Assembly: GCA_003024785.1 (NCBI GenBank)
Contig: PUQB01000508.1
Coordinates: forward strand, 118,304 to 182,303
Source of the DNA: Selaginella tamariscina
Taxonomy: Eukaryota > Streptophyta > Lycopodiopsida > Selaginellales > Selaginellaceae
Reading direction: 5' to 3'
DNA: 64,000 bases
Part shown: positions 29,801 to 43,922 of the stretch, one piece after another
How positions within the stretch are numbered: the first letter of the stretch is position 1
Layout of the letters: every line of letters begins with the position of its first letter
Program-made: the position numbers and the translations under genes
Notes under the pieces: model-generated
Database searches by the model: none
Seen by the model: only the letters and a program-made list of their open reading frames with translations
What the model was told of the DNA's origin: nothing

Positions 29801-32800
29801 CATGGATTTAACGCCAAGGGGTTAGATATTTTAGCAAGCATGTGTGCTTGTGCTCACATCAAAGTGCTAAGCCTTGGGCATCGGCTTAAGAGATTTAAGT
29901 CTTATAATTAGGTGTGCTATTGGCACACTTGACTAGGGGTGTTCTCTTTAGGATCCAGGGTTGAACAACTTAATCTCACTAGTAGGAACTCTTTTTATGA
30001 GGCATTCATGAGGTCGTGTTTATGGTTATCTAAACTTAACCTTAGGGAGTTTGCTTAACCAAACACTTGTGTTCACCTACAGTGCACACTTGTATCCTCG
30101 CTAAGTGCTAGTCCTAGGTCTAAGGTATGACTTAGCCACTCGAACCCTTATGGGTTAGTTGTGAGTTAGGGTACCTCTTGCCACCTTAAAGGGATTGTAC
30201 TCCTAGATGAGGGTGATTCCTCAAGGAGTAAGTCATGATTGTTTAGCTTTGTCATGAGAGTATGTGTAATGCATGTCTCCTTAATAGGGTTAGGGCATGA
30301 GCCTATCTAAGTCTCTTGGGACAGGATCCTAAAATCTACCCATATATCCCCTAAGATTCAGGGATAGTTATTTTAGAGGACTTAGGGTAGGACCTTAAGT
30401 TTCATACCTATTTGGGCATTTGAGTTAGATTCTTAGAGTTGTCTTAGAACTTAGCATTGCTCACACATGGTATTGATGCTGGATAGCCACTTGGCAACCA
30501 TGCGTTGGTCCTTCATGTAAAACTCTAACAATTGATATCAAAGCCTATTCTCTAAATCAATAAGACTATTTAAAGTGGTAGTGTGTGTTAGGGTTTAGCT
30601 AGTTCTAAGTTTTAAAAGTACATTATCACTTTTGACTATCATGTCTAAGAGTTATTTTTGAGATAAATAAATCTTTAAAAAACACCTATTTGGTAAGCAT
30701 GTGTGGGTCATGGACTTTAATATTGAGGATATTACTCAAAAAGCAACTTCTAAATTGTATGTTAGGTTTCTTTACCTTATAATTGTTTAAATTACTTAAC
30801 CTTACGATTGTTTATGTTACTTTATCTTATGATTGTTCATGTTACTTTACCTTACAATTGTTTAGGTCACTTTACTTTATAGTTGTCCAAGTTACTTTAC
30901 TTTAAGTTTGTGCAAGTTAATGTATTATACATTTCCATAAGACGCGACGAGTTAGTTTGTTCTAGCTCACAAACTAAGTCTTGTAAAGTGGATCATGTGA
31001 TATGCTAAATCTACACATTATTGAAAAATTTTCTTTTTTTTTAAAGTGTTTAAAATTGAGATAACACATAATTTAAGAATGGATAGTGTCCATTGAATTT
31101 TGGCTTTAGTCAAGATTCAATGTCGATTTCAACAATGGTGTTCAAACAAGAAAAGACTTATATTCAAATGTGCATCTTTTAACTTCAGAAAAAGGGGCAT
31201 ATTCAAACATAAGATTGAATACTACATTCTTATAGAAAATATGAAATGATAGAAAGTTGGGTATTAACATATAATTAATATGTTAAATGGTTAGTTCAAA
31301 AATGCAATGTAGTCAAAAATTGTTTGATGTTTGCAGTATTTTGATGATGCTAGTTGCAAGTAATATTAAATAGAATAATTTATTGAGTTCAAGTCTATTG
31401 ATTTGGACAAATATAATGTCAAACCTTAATTAGTTATAAGTATACACTTTGTACTCAAATGAGCTAGCTCAACTAACTTGATTATGGAGTTGTTTCATGT
31501 GTGATCATGAAAAGGAGATAAGATAATAATTTGTGGTAGAGGGATTTAATATTACATTCTTATTAATGCAGTCTTGGGGTAGATGGCGTGATCTACCAGA
31601 AACAAAAATGTTAGAAACATACGTTTACATTTTCAGTTTATTGAGTATAAAAGGACTTGCATAGTGAAGGCGTTTGGCGCACACTTGTGGATTTTATTGA
31701 ACTTTTTAAGCTTAAAATCTATAACATTGTTTGCAATGTGGAAATTGATTAGTTTAATTTCTTAAACAATGATGATTCCTTAGTTAATAAGAGTATTAAG
31801 TTGAGGGTCTCCATTTTGCTCAAAAACTTTAGATAAGTCGGTATCTGATGGGATTTAAAAATTGGTGTAAGCTAGATGGCACATGATACAACGCCTAAGG
31901 CATGTCCTTTGGGGTTGTCTCATGAACTTAATACCATGAGGTTAGATACTCAAGCAGGTGTGCTTGTGCTCATGTTAAGCCTTGGGCATCGGGTCAAGAG
32001 AGGTTAGGCCTCGTAACTAAGTGTGCTATTGACACACTTGGTTAGGGGGTGTTCTCCCTGGGATCCAAGGGTAGACAGCTCATTAGTAAGAGCCCGTTTT
32101 GCGAGGCACTCGTGAAGTTATGTATTTAGGGTTATTTAAACCTAGTGTTATGGAGTTTACTTAATTGAACACTCATATTTACCTATGACGCACACTTATG
32201 TCCTCGTTAAGTTCTAAAATATGACTTGGCCACTTAAACCCTTATGGATTAGTTGTGGGTCAAGGTACCCCTTATCGCCTAGAGGAGGGTGATTCTTCAA
32301 GAAGTAAGTCATAATGCCTTAACTTTGTCATTGGGTATGTGCAAGGCATGTTTTCTTAATGGGGTTAGAGCATGTTTCCTTAATAGGGTTAGGACACAAT
32401 TCTGTATAAGTCTTTTGAGACACGATCCTATCCTTTAAACTTTGGGGAATAGTCATTTTAGGGAGACCCTAAGTCCAATGGCTATTCGAACATCTTTGAA
32501 AGACTTAGCATTTTATATAATGTATTAACGTTGAATGACCACTTGGCAGCCATGTGTTAACCTTTTGGATAAAAACTCTGACAACCTTGACATGTGTTAA
32601 CCCTTTAGGACTTTAACAATTACTTTACTAGGTTACTAGGGTAATTAATTTAGAAAATTCCTAAGTCTATTGCATATTTGAACAAATAAGCCTGACCCTA
32701 AAGATTGTTAATGTTGTCCAAGAGACTTAATACTGTTCACACATAATAATCACGTTGGATAACCACTCCACAATCACATATTATCACAACCAGTATTGAC

Positions 32801-32830
32801 CAAACTTATGAGTTAAATGTAGAACATTTT
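26850..32830 (+). repeat. Array of diverged copies of an LTR-like repeat
   Basis: The same text recurs in direct orientation. One fullest unit runs from about 27925 (TTGGCATTTAAGACCC) to about 28802 (AAACTCTGACA); another starts at 28803 and decays near 29390; a third is at about 29643-30530; a partial one is at about 31850-32590. Unit length is about 0.85-0.9 kb, preceded by 0.7-0.8 kb of related leader at 26850-27920 and 29390-29640. The unit end is followed at 30531 by ATTGATATCAAAGCC, close to the plant primer site TTGGTATCAGAGCC, so the units look like LTRs. Inverted copies occur at 61.95-64 kb and a small piece at 58.1 kb. No coding region survives; 30600-31850 holds only AT-rich debris. 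Confidence 0.8.
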
Positions 32831-33474
32831 GTGCAGTGATGGAGAAGAAGTGAACCATGTAAATAATTTTGTAATAGAAAAGAAATTTTAATCATTTTAT
32901 TTTTGATATTTAATGGCCCTAAAGAAGAACAAACTCTAATTTATAATATTGTCTATGTTTATCATATGCATGTTGGAATTCTGTATGTATAATAACCTCA
33001 CGACGGATGTTTGTGGGTACGTGGCATAAGCAAGCTGAAACAGGAAGGAATATTCTCTTAGGCGGAGATCTATGTTCTTTTTAGGGTCTCTGTTTTCTAG
33101 GTTCGAAATCCGTTCTGAGGCACATCGGAGCGGGATTTAAGGGAATTCTCGGGAATCCGGGCGACTTGTAGAGATCGTGCTGTTCTTTCATCAGTGATCC
33201 ATTTCTAGGGTTCTAATTCCGATTCATGTGATTCTTGGGGATGTAGGCTGAAAACAATTGATCGATTCATCGAGCGGGATTCTCGTAAGATTGGGATTCT
33301 ATGCTGAACACAAGAATTTTCTTTGTTTTTCTGCCATTAGTGATCCATCTATTGCAGTCCTTGATGCAATGCATTCCGAGTGTTCTAGGTCCTCCGATTA
33401 TCTCCAGCGGCAGTGCTACAGACGTCGTTCTCTGGCGTCCGTGATTAATTGTTCGCATATTCGTATCTGCCACC
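32831..33474 (+). promoter_or_regulatory. Upstream and probable 5' UTR region of the GFS9/TT9 gene
   Basis: From about 33000 the composition turns less AT-rich and contains GCTAGGGTT-type elements (TTCTAGGGTTCTAATTCC near 33206). Short frames here (33258-33524) overlap the first coding exon out of frame and look like leader sequence, not genes. The promoter itself cannot be delimited. Confidence 0.4.
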
Positions 33475-36400
33475 ATGATGTGGCTCTGGAAACGCAGGGA
33501 GAGGTTCTCTCTAGAAGAGCTTAAGTACGTATACACACATACGGTCTGTTAAATGTAAATCTACGGTTTTTACAGGTTTCTCACTGAGCAGCTACAGAGA
33601 ACTACCTATATAAATGACTACAATAAGGTACCGTTTTAGTTACAAATATTTACATTTTGTAAACTAGTTTACTGTCAGTTTAAGTACTCGATCTGCATGT
33701 ACTAAACAGTTATCAAGAAGCACTCATGTAGTTATAGTGTTGTGTGTGTGTGTGTATTATATGCTTTCCATCATTGTAGAAACAAGTCGTACAAAGCTTA
33801 TAAAGCATGGTTTGCATAATTAGTATTTTTAATGTAGAGAAATATTTCATTTCTAATTCAAATACCAGTAAGTACCAGTACGCATATGCACTATCATAAT
33901 TAGTTTATATATGTTTTGACATGATATAATCCACCTGTGTATCTTTACATGAACTATAGGATAGAATACGTACTGTGGTTTGTAATGGATGATATGTACG
34001 AGTTTAGGAGTAAACCAGGTTACATATGGTATAAATTCTGAAAGTTAATAACCATTCGTTTTTATTATGGAGTAATAGGCATATTGGCATTACAGGAATC
34101 AGTAATTGAGACGCTGAGATCCATTGCGGAGCTTGTTATATGGGTGATCAGCGAGACCCTTCCTTCTTTGAGTGAGCAAACTATATTTTAGTGATATAAT
34201 ACAGGAAGTGCCATTGCCACAAGTATAATATAAGGACTTATGTATATATATAGACACACACACAGATCGTTTTGATGATTCAGTTGAATATATATGTGTA
34301 TTTTTGCAGGTACTTCATGGAAAAACAAGTGATGGTTTTGCTTTTGCAAATACTCGAGCTTAGCAGTAACACTACATCAGTAGCCGTCCAATTGCTGCAA
34401 AGTATAAGTATTATGATTCAGAATATACGGAGCCACCATGCCATATGTAAGTAAATGTTTTGTACATTAGGTATTGACTTTCTCTATATACATAATGACT
34501 GTGTATGTGACTTTATTGTTACTTCTTATTTTGCAGACTATATATTTAGCAATGGTTATCTTAATCACTTTATTACGTACCCTTTTGACTTCCGGGACGA
34601 TGAGCTGCTGGCCTACTACATTTCCTTTTTGAGGTATATACACAACTATGAATCGCTTTCACATATATTGAAATATCATGATATATACATAAATACACGA
34701 CAATATATGATACACGTTTTTTGCCAGAACAACAAGTACGAAGCTCGATCAGACCACGATATCATTTTTCATACAAACGGAGAATGTACGTTTTGCAACT
34801 TTTTCTAACTTTAGATTGGCTTTGGTATTTTAACTTAAAATAACTTCGCACATGATTACAGGACGAAGTGGTGGCTTTTCCTCTCTATACTGAGGCTATA
34901 AAGTTCTTCCGACATGAAGAGAGTATGGTACGGATAGCAGTACGAACTCTTACACTCAATGTCTATCATGGTAAACTTTGGTTTTTTTAAGTAATTAACT
35001 TTTAATGGCAATATACTGTTATATGTGTATATTCTATCATTCCTTGTTTGTGTTGTTTATCATTGTATTTCTTTGTTGTTTTTGGTTCACTTGACTTTAA
35101 CGTATTTGTCAATAATCACTTAACGACCTTGAATATATTTAACTGTGTGTATTCATTACAACTATTCAATTGCTTGTGCAGTCAACGACGAGAGCGTGAG
35201 AAAATTCCTTACAAGCAAAAAAGTGGTGGGCTACATTTCTGATATCGTAACCTTTCTAAAAGATAAAAGCTGTGCATTGGACGATCTGGTGGCCGATGTA
35301 GAAAGGTACTGAATTATTTAAACGTATATACCATTACCAAGCAAGTTATTGGTAATTGGCCGTTCCATAAATTGCAATAGTTTATGCATGATACAAATAG
35401 TTATTGAAGCTCTTATGCTATTTGCTATATCTAGTCACTATGATCCATAGCATCTCACACGCACAGGCTAGTAATTGGTTATTGCTCTTACAAAGCATCT
35501 ACAATTTTCTTACATTTAGTTTGTGGTTCATCCCTTAAATTGAGCTATTTGTAAGTAGTACACAATCGGCTGCTGTCAATAGAAATAGTTGTTGATATAT
35601 TAATACTTAATAATTGTATTAATAATAATAATAATTGTTATATTAATACTTAATTTCTTAACAGGAACCCTGAATCTAGTCAACTGATAGGCAGACTAGA
35701 GTATGGAGTAGCCGAGACTGAAGAAATTCTTTATTACTGCAACGACATAGTCTCTGCCGGCATAGCAGATCTGGCTCGTTCAACGACAGATAATTTACTA
35801 CATCTATTTGTTGTTCCTCTATTGTGTTCACTTGCATCAGTAAGTATTTGTCTTGTAGTTGGTATTAAAAATGGTATCAACTGTACATAGATTTATATAT
35901 GAATGTACATGTACTAAAGAGCGTTTATTTAACTATTAAACTTCCTTTTTATGAGCGTAAGTCTCTAATTAATACAATGTATAAATATTGCAGGGAACCG
36001 CTCTTGCTGCGTTATACTTGCTGGCTCGTACATTGCACATAATTAAGCATAAACCACTTGCGAATGGAATTGCTGCTGCGTTAGTTTGCGAGTCATTTCT
36101 ACACAAGGAGGACACAACACGAGAGAATGGAGTCGCTACTTCGTGTCCAATGTACTCTTGTGAGCTTTCATACTTTTATATTTTACTTAACATTATACAT
36201 TATGTACTATAATATTACTAACATGTTAGTTATTTGTTTAAAGTACTCAAAAGTATAGTTTTATAAAATATTGTTTCTGTTCAGGGAGCTCGTTTTAGCT
36301 CATGTGGTTTCCGACAATGAGAAGATAGTCGTTGCTTCCGTTACTTTCTTGCTTGCTTTACTGCATAGCGAAGGTTAGCTCTCTGTGTGTGTGTGTGTGT

Positions 36401-38403
36401 GTGTTTATATGTACATATGTATACACGCACACATATGTATGTAATCTCGATTATCCAGTTATTCTTAAGTAATGTTTATAGTGGACGAATCAATTTTGGA
36501 TGTTCTTGGACTTCTTCCTCGTTTAAAGCAGCACAAGAGACGGCTTCTGGTATATTCTGTTAATCATATATATCGTATTTAATATATATACTTCGAAACT
36601 TATGAAATGAAATGCAGCAAGCTTTGATGGGAAGTAACTCGGATGACGAGTTGCTATTTTCTTCTTTGCCATGCGAGGATAGCATTGATGTGTGCGACTA
36701 TTCTAGTTTAATGGTAAATATGTGTATTTTTTGTTGAGTGTGTGGTATGCATAATACGCATGTGTGTGTGTTTGTGCTTTTGTATGCATCTATATAAAGA
36801 GAGATGCTTACATTTTTAGTTATCAGGCTGAAAGTGAAGAAACTGTGGATGGGAAAAGGCTTCAGCTTTGTACTGATTCTAAAGAGAACCCCAAGGTTAT
36901 TGTCTTTTATGTTATAAGTTCTATTGAATACATATTTTAATACGTATGTTGTTCCTTATTTTATTTCCTGGTTTAGTAGACAGCTTGCATTACGAGGTGC
37001 AACTCTTTAATGCGGATGCAAGAAGCGGTATGTATATGTATATATAGATATAGAAATATAGATATATAGATATTTATTAGTAGAAATATTACTGATAACG
37101 TAATGATATAGGATGCACTTTTATGTATTATGTTACATATGCTTAGTTTGTAACATATACATATAAAATTTACATAAAATTCGATACATTTTAATTTTTA
37201 ATAATCCTTAGTAATTTATGCTACAAGGTCGTGAAAAAGCTTTTGGAGTTACTGTGTAGACGGCCTCCACCTTGCGTGGAGGCACTGTGGCAATGTGGTG
37301 CACTGTTATGGCAAATATTTCCATATCATCAAGAAGATACTGTACACAACTCAAGACTAGAAATGATCCATGCAAGTTGAATTTTGTATTATACTGCTAT
37401 ATAGTTACACATGTGCTATTTACTATAGTCAGTTAACTACAATTGCTGGTTTACTTTCTGTATGCAGAATGCTTACGTGCAAGCCAAAGCGGATTTTCTA
37501 AGAGAACTTGATGATTGCTGGTGTGATGTTATTCCATCTTTCCTTCCCGAGGTTTGGAAAACATCTAAAAAAGGTGAATAAAAATATGTATATTCTCTTA
37601 TATATACGACCGTGTGTTACGATAAGTTTGAAGATAATCTGTGTGGATGTGTGTGTGTGTTCCATTAACTCCTGTGTTATTGTGGCTGCAGCTCTTGAAG
37701 GTTCTCAATACCGAGAAGATGCACTAACGTTGCTTATGCCAAGTAACCGTACAAAAAAGTTTGACGGTGAGGATATACAGCCCCCTGCAAGAGGGGGCGA
37801 TAACTAAAACTATACATTAGAATCTAGTAACAATCTTTTAGTTTAATGAACTGCAGTTCAATCTTTACACACACGCACGTGTGTGTGTCTGTGTGTTGTA
37901 TACTGAATTTTCATTTGTAGATAGTGTTTCATCGACAGCAGTTGCCGAGAGAATGCAAAAAAATGTACAAGTATTTGTGACACTATACCAGTTACAAAGA
38001 TTGCTCATGGGGGAGGCAAATCCAGAGTATCCCCTCTCAACTTGCTGTATGCAGAAGATTCTACTACCAAAGTTGGTATGGAGCTCAAATTAAGTAAGTA
38101 AACCGCTGAAAGTATAATATATTTGAACACACACACACACACACAAATGTGTGTGTGTGTGTAGAGAGAGAGATTATGTTGGTGTATGAACATTTCTAAA
38201 GCAATCTGTCCAGGTGAGGATGCATTGCCTTGTAAAGTAGCATTCGAAAAGGCGAAGGAACGTGCTGTATACCTTATAATAGTTGTTCACGGAACTTCTG
38301 GATGGCTGGTCCTTGCGGAAGACGTCACCTCGAAACCTGGACGAGGAGTTATCCGTGTAATTGCTCCCTTAGCAGGCTGTATGGTGAGTTTATATATAAT
38401 CGT

Positions 38404-38434
<31 letters not shown>

Positions 38435-38953
38435 CAAACACACACGCACGAGTACACCTGTAATATAGGTTCAGTAGAAACACGAAGAACAGTAGAACTA
38501 GGAAGCTAATTTCGCTGTTCTTTTTCTCTTTACTGCAGCATATACTTTTGTCTACACACACACACACATATATGTACTGTGTATAGTATGTCATTTATAT
38601 ATGGTTATGTGTTGACAGCCAGAAGTGGATGAAGAGCATCCAAAGTGGCTCCATTTGAGAATCAGACCGCCTCAACTAGGTATTCTGCGTGTGTGTGCGT
38701 GTCTGTGTGTACGTGTACGTGTGTGCCCTACATGCACAACATATGTGTGTGTGTGTGTGTGTTGTTTACGTGTGTGTGTGTGTGTACAGCGGGATCAAAG
38801 AGATCGAATAGGAGTAGAAGAATAGATGGGAGGTGGACACTGGCATTTAGTGACGTGGAGAGATGTAAGATTGCTAAAGAAGCTGCATTAAGGGGGTTAA
38901 ATGAACAGAAACACGCAGTCGCTCAAGTTTTACAACCGCTACTTGATTACTAG
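33475..38953 (+). CDS. GFS9: GFS9/TT9-like protein (CLEC16A family), 22 exons
   Basis: Exons: 33475-33524, 33576-33627, 34096-34171, 34310-34446, 34537-34633, 34728-34785, 34862-34970, 35182-35305, 35665-35839, 35994-36159, 36285-36373, 36482-36549, 36618-36713, 36827-36895, 36980-37027, 37228-37371, 37468-37573, 37692-37766, 37921-38093, 38214-38383, 38619-38679, 38790-38953. The N-terminal FPL domain is clear ([56 protein letters not shown]); the C-terminus has [21 protein letters not shown] and [10 protein letters not shown]. In Arabidopsis it is a peripheral Golgi protein needed for vacuolar transport and seed-coat flavonoids; the animal homologue acts in endolysosome/autophagy traffic. 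Three single-base losses break the frame (G run 34142-34144, within exon 35994-36159, C run 38031-38034). With them restored the sum is exactly 770 codons. Intron 16 has a GC donor. Confidence 0.9.
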
Positions 38954-39201
38954 GGATCCTTGTACACTATGTAGTAAATTCATATAGCAATTTAATATGT
39001 TTTTAAAAATATTTAACTCAATTTTTTCCTTATACAATATTCAATGTGGTGTAATAGTTATTATGTTGTTAATATAATTATTTTGAATTATTGGTACCTC
39101 TGTTCTAGGGTTTAATCAGCATATTCCAAGGATATTTACCCATCCCGCCTTTCAGGGCAATTTGAACCTAGGGCAGGGGACTTCTAGGGTTAGCAAATGC
39201 A

Positions 39202-40192
39202 ATGGCGGCCAGGACGGCGACCGAGGAAGAGGAGGCATGGCTGGATGCGGAAGAATTTCTAGATCTGGCGCACAATCAATGGCTTCGCAAGGAATCCGAA
39301 GCATCGCAACATCCACAACCGGCAGCCGAGGTAACAAATCTCGATGCAATTAAATTAAAATATACATTTCAAAGTTTCTTAAAACAAATATGTACTGAAT
39401 ATTACAATATATAATATGTATACATGAATGACTATAAAAAATATACATATCTTATTTTTTTTCTCTCTCTTTCACACGCATCTCCGTTCACAGTTGGTGG
39501 ATCAAGATGAAGCAGAAATCGCACTTGCGGATGCCCAATTGAATCGTGAGTATTTTTGAGGCTTATCAGATGATGAGAGATGTCCGGGAAGCGTAAGCTT
39601 TGCGTGTGTGTGTGTGCGTGTGTGTGTGTGCGCGCTTTCTTGTATATGACACTAGACTGACAAACACGTGTTGTGTACAGGTCAGCGTTTCTGGTACACC
39701 CAGAGCTGGCAAGAAAAGCAACACTTCAGCAGCTTAGCATGATGAGGCTTTCTGCTGTCAAATTAGTAAGCGTTATTGATCAAGCTCTACAATTATCTAT
39801 TGAGAATGAACGGTGGGTTTAGTTTTCAAATATTAAAAGAACTTGATTATCCATGTACGGGTGTACGTGTTGTGTGTGTGTGTGGAAGAGAGCACAATAA
39901 TAAATAAAGTGAAGGTTATATTAGAAGTCTACAAGTCTTTATCAGCATATAAACTATTGACGTACGTGTGTGCGCGTGTGTGTGTGAGAGAGAGAGAGAT
40001 TGAACTTCAACTTTCTAGTGTTTGTTTGCTAATTATTTACTTTTTTTGGTAGGAATGCTGCGTTACAACAAGTTGAGAGTATAATGCAAGTGAAACAGGA
40101 GTTAGAGGCAGTTGCAAGAGTGGAGAGAATGCGTTTGCAATCCGAGGTTGCCCAGCTTAAAGAGCATGAGGAGAGTTTGTTAGAAATGCTGG

Positions 40193-40228
<36 letters not shown>

Positions 40229-40583
40229 GCATTAAGTTGATAATCATAGGAGCAAGAGAAAGACAAAAGCACATGTCGAATCTGCTTCTTAAGAGTGAGC
40301 ATTTCGTTTACTTATTGATATGACCAGTGAATAATGCGCTATTACTATATGTATTATGTTTTCTTTTTGTTTACAGGCTAGAGATGTGATTGTTCTACCA
40401 TGCAGTAAGTCTTTACTTACCTTCTTAACTATTTTTGAACAATACATAAACACAGTTGTATTTGCAGTGCACTTCGATTATTGTCATGTTTGCTTGGATC
40501 AACATCAACGATCGAGGAACACTTGTCCAAGCTGTAGAAGTCCAATGAGCGGAACTCTGAAATGCAATTTAACGATTAGCTGA
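39202..40583 (+). CDS. RING-finger protein, probable E3 ubiquitin ligase, 211 aa
   Basis: Exons 39202-39330, 39494-39545, 39686-39812, 40053-40191, 40250-40294, 40377-40404 and 40468-40583 sum to an exact frame. The N-terminus is acidic (MAARTATEEEEAWLDAEEF), then a helical region with FLVHPELARKATLQQL, then a coiled-coil-like stretch (QVKQELEAVARVERMRLQSE). The C-terminus is a C3HC4 RING: STCRIC, LPCMHFDYCHVC, then NTCPSCRSP. RING proteins bring E2 enzymes to substrates; the substrate is unknown. The C-terminal RING after a coiled coil resembles several plant RING families, none of which I can assign. The start at 39202 is preceded by an out-of-frame ATG at 39197 and a TAGGGTTAG element. It lies 248 bp after the GFS9 gene. 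Confidence 0.85.
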
Positions 40584-40633
40584 AAACGAGCGATTAAAAA
40601 GATCAAAATTAAACTTGAAATGAAAATAAAAAA

Positions 40634-40705
40634 AGCTCCCAGCGAGGATCGAACTCGCGACCTTTCGCTTACGAAGCGAACGCACTACCACTATGCTATG
40701 GAAGC
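40634..40705 (-). tRNA. tRNA-Thr (CGT)
   Basis: The minus strand folds as a cloverleaf. Acceptor GCTTCCA pairs with TGGGAGC (one G-U pair). The anticodon stem TTCGC/GCGAA encloses loop TTCGTAA with anticodon CGT. T arm is CGCGAG TTCGATC CTCGCT-like. A run of seven T follows at once, a strong Pol III terminator. It lies 50 bp downstream of the RING gene on the opposite strand. Confidence 0.95.
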
Positions 40706-41540
40706 GAACATGCGTATAAAGTGCAAAATGCCAAACAACTAAGTTAACAAGCATGACACCACATTTTTACCTGTTACAAAATATTAAATGTACTATATGA
40801 GAATTTTAGTTAGCTTCACAGGATTTGAACTGATATATTAATCACTTATATTTACAGGTACGTCTTATTAAGTTTAATGATGTGGTAATTAATTTTTAAA
40901 GACTAATTAAATAGTCTTATATCTCTTCTTGCAAGATATAATGATTAAGATTAATCAATTCATTTCAATATAAAGAAACAAGAGTTACACCCGAAAAGAA
41001 AAATGAATATTCTACTTTGGTTCCAGGTGAAACAGTATATTCCAATAAACTTTAGGGTTAATATACTAGATTTGGTAATAAAATAAATTGCTGGTATTTT
41101 ACTATATAGTGATATTTTACATTTTATATACCTTTAAGTAATGTTTTGAGTATGCTCTTAAAGGAAAATTATTAAATACTGTATATATTAACATTTTGTA
41201 TATTTATAGTTTGTACAACCTTTTATATTCATTTTAATGCTTTTTCTTTTAACTCTAATGCACACACACATATTAATTTATAATCACATATAATTTAATA
41301 TTAGTCAATTATACAAAACGTAATAAATAACATAATAAAAATATCAACCAACCCTAGCATATATATAATGTATTGTATTTAATAAATTTACTTTAGCTCG
41401 TCTAAATTTTTTTAATCTATTTTTACTTGAGCTTAAACATAAAATTAATAATAAATTCAGTATTAATTATTACCATGTCCTAAACTTTTATTACGTAGTA
41501 TATATATTACTTTTACCCTTATAAATCTAAAATATTTAGG
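40706..41540. other. AT-rich intergenic spacer
   Basis: No open frame or repeat unit I can support. The end holds the PIG-B promoter, with AAAGGGTTAGGG at 41542-41553. Confidence 0.6.
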
Positions 41541-41559
41541 CAAAGGGTTAGGGCTAGAC

Positions 41560-41568
41560 ATGGCTTAG
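41560..41568 (+). promoter_or_regulatory. Two-codon upstream ORF before PIG-B
   Basis: ATG GCT TAG ends five bases before the PIG-B start at 41574. If the 5' UTR includes it, this minimal uORF could reduce initiation or force reinitiation. Whether it is transcribed cannot be seen. Confidence 0.4.
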
Positions 41569-41573
41569 GGTTC

Positions 41574-42355
41574 ATGGGGATGGAGGGCCGGGTGTGGATG
41601 CTGTGCACTGGATTGCGGCTGCTCAATGCTTTACTTGTTCGCACCTACTTCAATCCGGACGAGCATTGGCAGGCACTCGAAGTCGCACACAGAATCACAT
41701 TCGGGTATGCTCTGTCTCTTGCATGTCTGTGTTATACATTTACATATACACTAAATGTATATAGTATATACACTACATTATTCCCGTGCGCCTGTGTGCT
41801 ACTGCAGGAATGTTATTCTGGTTTAATATACATAAGATACCATACACACGGGCATCTGTATATATGTATAGTATACACATACACTGAATGTATATAGTGC
41901 TCTTATCTGTGTGTGGTTTGTGTAGATAAATTTGTATGTACTTTCATATTACACACACATTTGTATCTACAGGGGCACATACCATACGTATGTGTGTATA
42001 AAAACATATAAGCTGAATGTTATACAATACATATATAGTATACTTGAATTGGTAAATTATACAATCTAAGTTTAATATAATTCACACACACATGCTATGT
42101 TTCTATGTGTACATGCATACATATACAGTGGATGAATATAGTATATATAGTGTGCTTTTATTCGTGTGTGTAGAAATGTATGTGTTGCACTCTTACTCTG
42201 AATTGATACAGATATGGTCATCTTACTTGGGAATGGAGCAAAGGTCTTCGCAGTTATCTACACCCTCTCCTTTTCGCTGCACTCTATAAGCTCTTGGCAG
42301 TCTTGAACCTGGACACACCCTGGCTTATGGTAAGCTAGACGTTCTAAAATTAACA

Positions 42356-42392
<37 letters not shown>

Positions 42393-43884
42393 GCATGCCC
42401 CGTAACGTAAGCCCTAAACCATGCATGAATAGACATGAAATGATAACATACCCATGGAAGATGCCATGTATCTGCACATATGAGACATATCTCAAGTGTA
42501 TGTGTGTCTGTACGCGTAAATTTTGTTTTCTGGTGACAAAGGTGTTATCTGTAGGTCAGATCGCCTAGGCTTTTGCAGGCACTCTTTGCTGCTGTTGGTG
42601 ATGTTTACCTTTGGAAGCTTTCTCGTCATCTATTCGATGATCAAGTCGCAAAATGGACAGTATCCTTATATACATATACGTACATTCATTCATACATACA
42701 TATCCATACACCACGCACGCAGACATACATGTTATTCATAATCTTTCCTTGACTTATTTTGTTTAGCTGTTCTGTCAATTGTGCAACTGGTTCACATGGT
42801 TTTGCATGGTTAGAACACTATCAAGCAGTTTAGAGACAGTTTTAACAATAATCTCTCTTTATTACTGGTACACTCCGACCATTAAAAGACACCTTGGAGT
42901 GTTAACAAATCGACAGCTCGCTCTTTTATTTGCATGGATTTCCTGTGCTATTCGACCAACAAGTGCTGTCATATGGATTTATGTGGGTATCCATCAGCTG
43001 CTTAAGTGCCGTGATAAGGCTCAATTTATTTTCAAAGAGGTTCTTCCAACTGGGTATGTGTGCGTGCGTGTGTGTGTGTCCATTGTGCCCACTATATTTA
43101 TATGCATGTGTATTAGTAACAACGGCATGTGGCGTGTCCGATCTCTCTCTCTAAGTCTAAAGCTTTACTGCAATATACTGTTAGGAAAATTGATACATTG
43201 TGAATGTGTATATACGCGGTGTTCCATATGTATGCATGTCTATGTTATGTATGTGTATGGTAGAGTACATTTTCTTAGTGTACACCGTATGACTTTGTCT
43301 GAAATCTGTTACTGTATTATTATTGTGAATATCCTCAGATGACGATCTTTCTTTACCGTCTAACCCACTATTATCTAAAATGAGATGTACATGTGTTTGA
43401 TGTGCCTGTGTGTTTCTAAATATACGAACCTGAATTCTAGTTTTCTTACATAAATTGATATTTAACAGGTTTTTCGTCATGAGCATAACATGTGTTGTAG
43501 ACAGAATAATGTATGGGGAATGGATATTTGTACCATTAAACTTTTTCAAGTTTAATTTTCTATCTGGTGGTGGTGACTTCTACGGCACTCATTCCTGGCA
43601 TTGGTACTTCTCTCTGGCATTCCCAACGATGGCATTTACAATGTTGCCTCTGATACTACTTGGCCTTATCCGGTCTCACTCTAGACACTGGTTTCTTGCT
43701 TTTCTTATTGCGTGGATACTGTTAGTATACAGTTTCCTCGGTCACAAGGAGCCCAGGTTTTGTGCGTGCGTGTGCGCGCTTTTGTGTGGGTGTGTGGGTG
43801 TTGCATATGCTGACAGTCTCTCTTTCTCTCTCACACACAGACACGCACGCACGCACAGACAAACGTAACAGTACCTTGCGTGCC

Positions 43885-43922
<38 letters not shown>

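Noticed and set aside
33258..33536. Overlapping frames on both strands before GFS9
   Set aside because: The plus-strand frame overlaps GFS9 exon 1 out of frame and the other is antisense. Neither has coding features; this looks like 5' leader.
37228..37376. Apparent frame error at the end of GFS9 exon 16
   Set aside because: A GC donor (CAT/GCAAGT at 37372) restores the frame without any base change.
39681..39812. Apparent frameshift in RING gene exon 3
   Set aside because: Using the AG at 39684-39685 as acceptor, instead of the one at 39679-39680, keeps the frame exactly (PFLVHPELARK), and the exon sum becomes a whole 212 codons.
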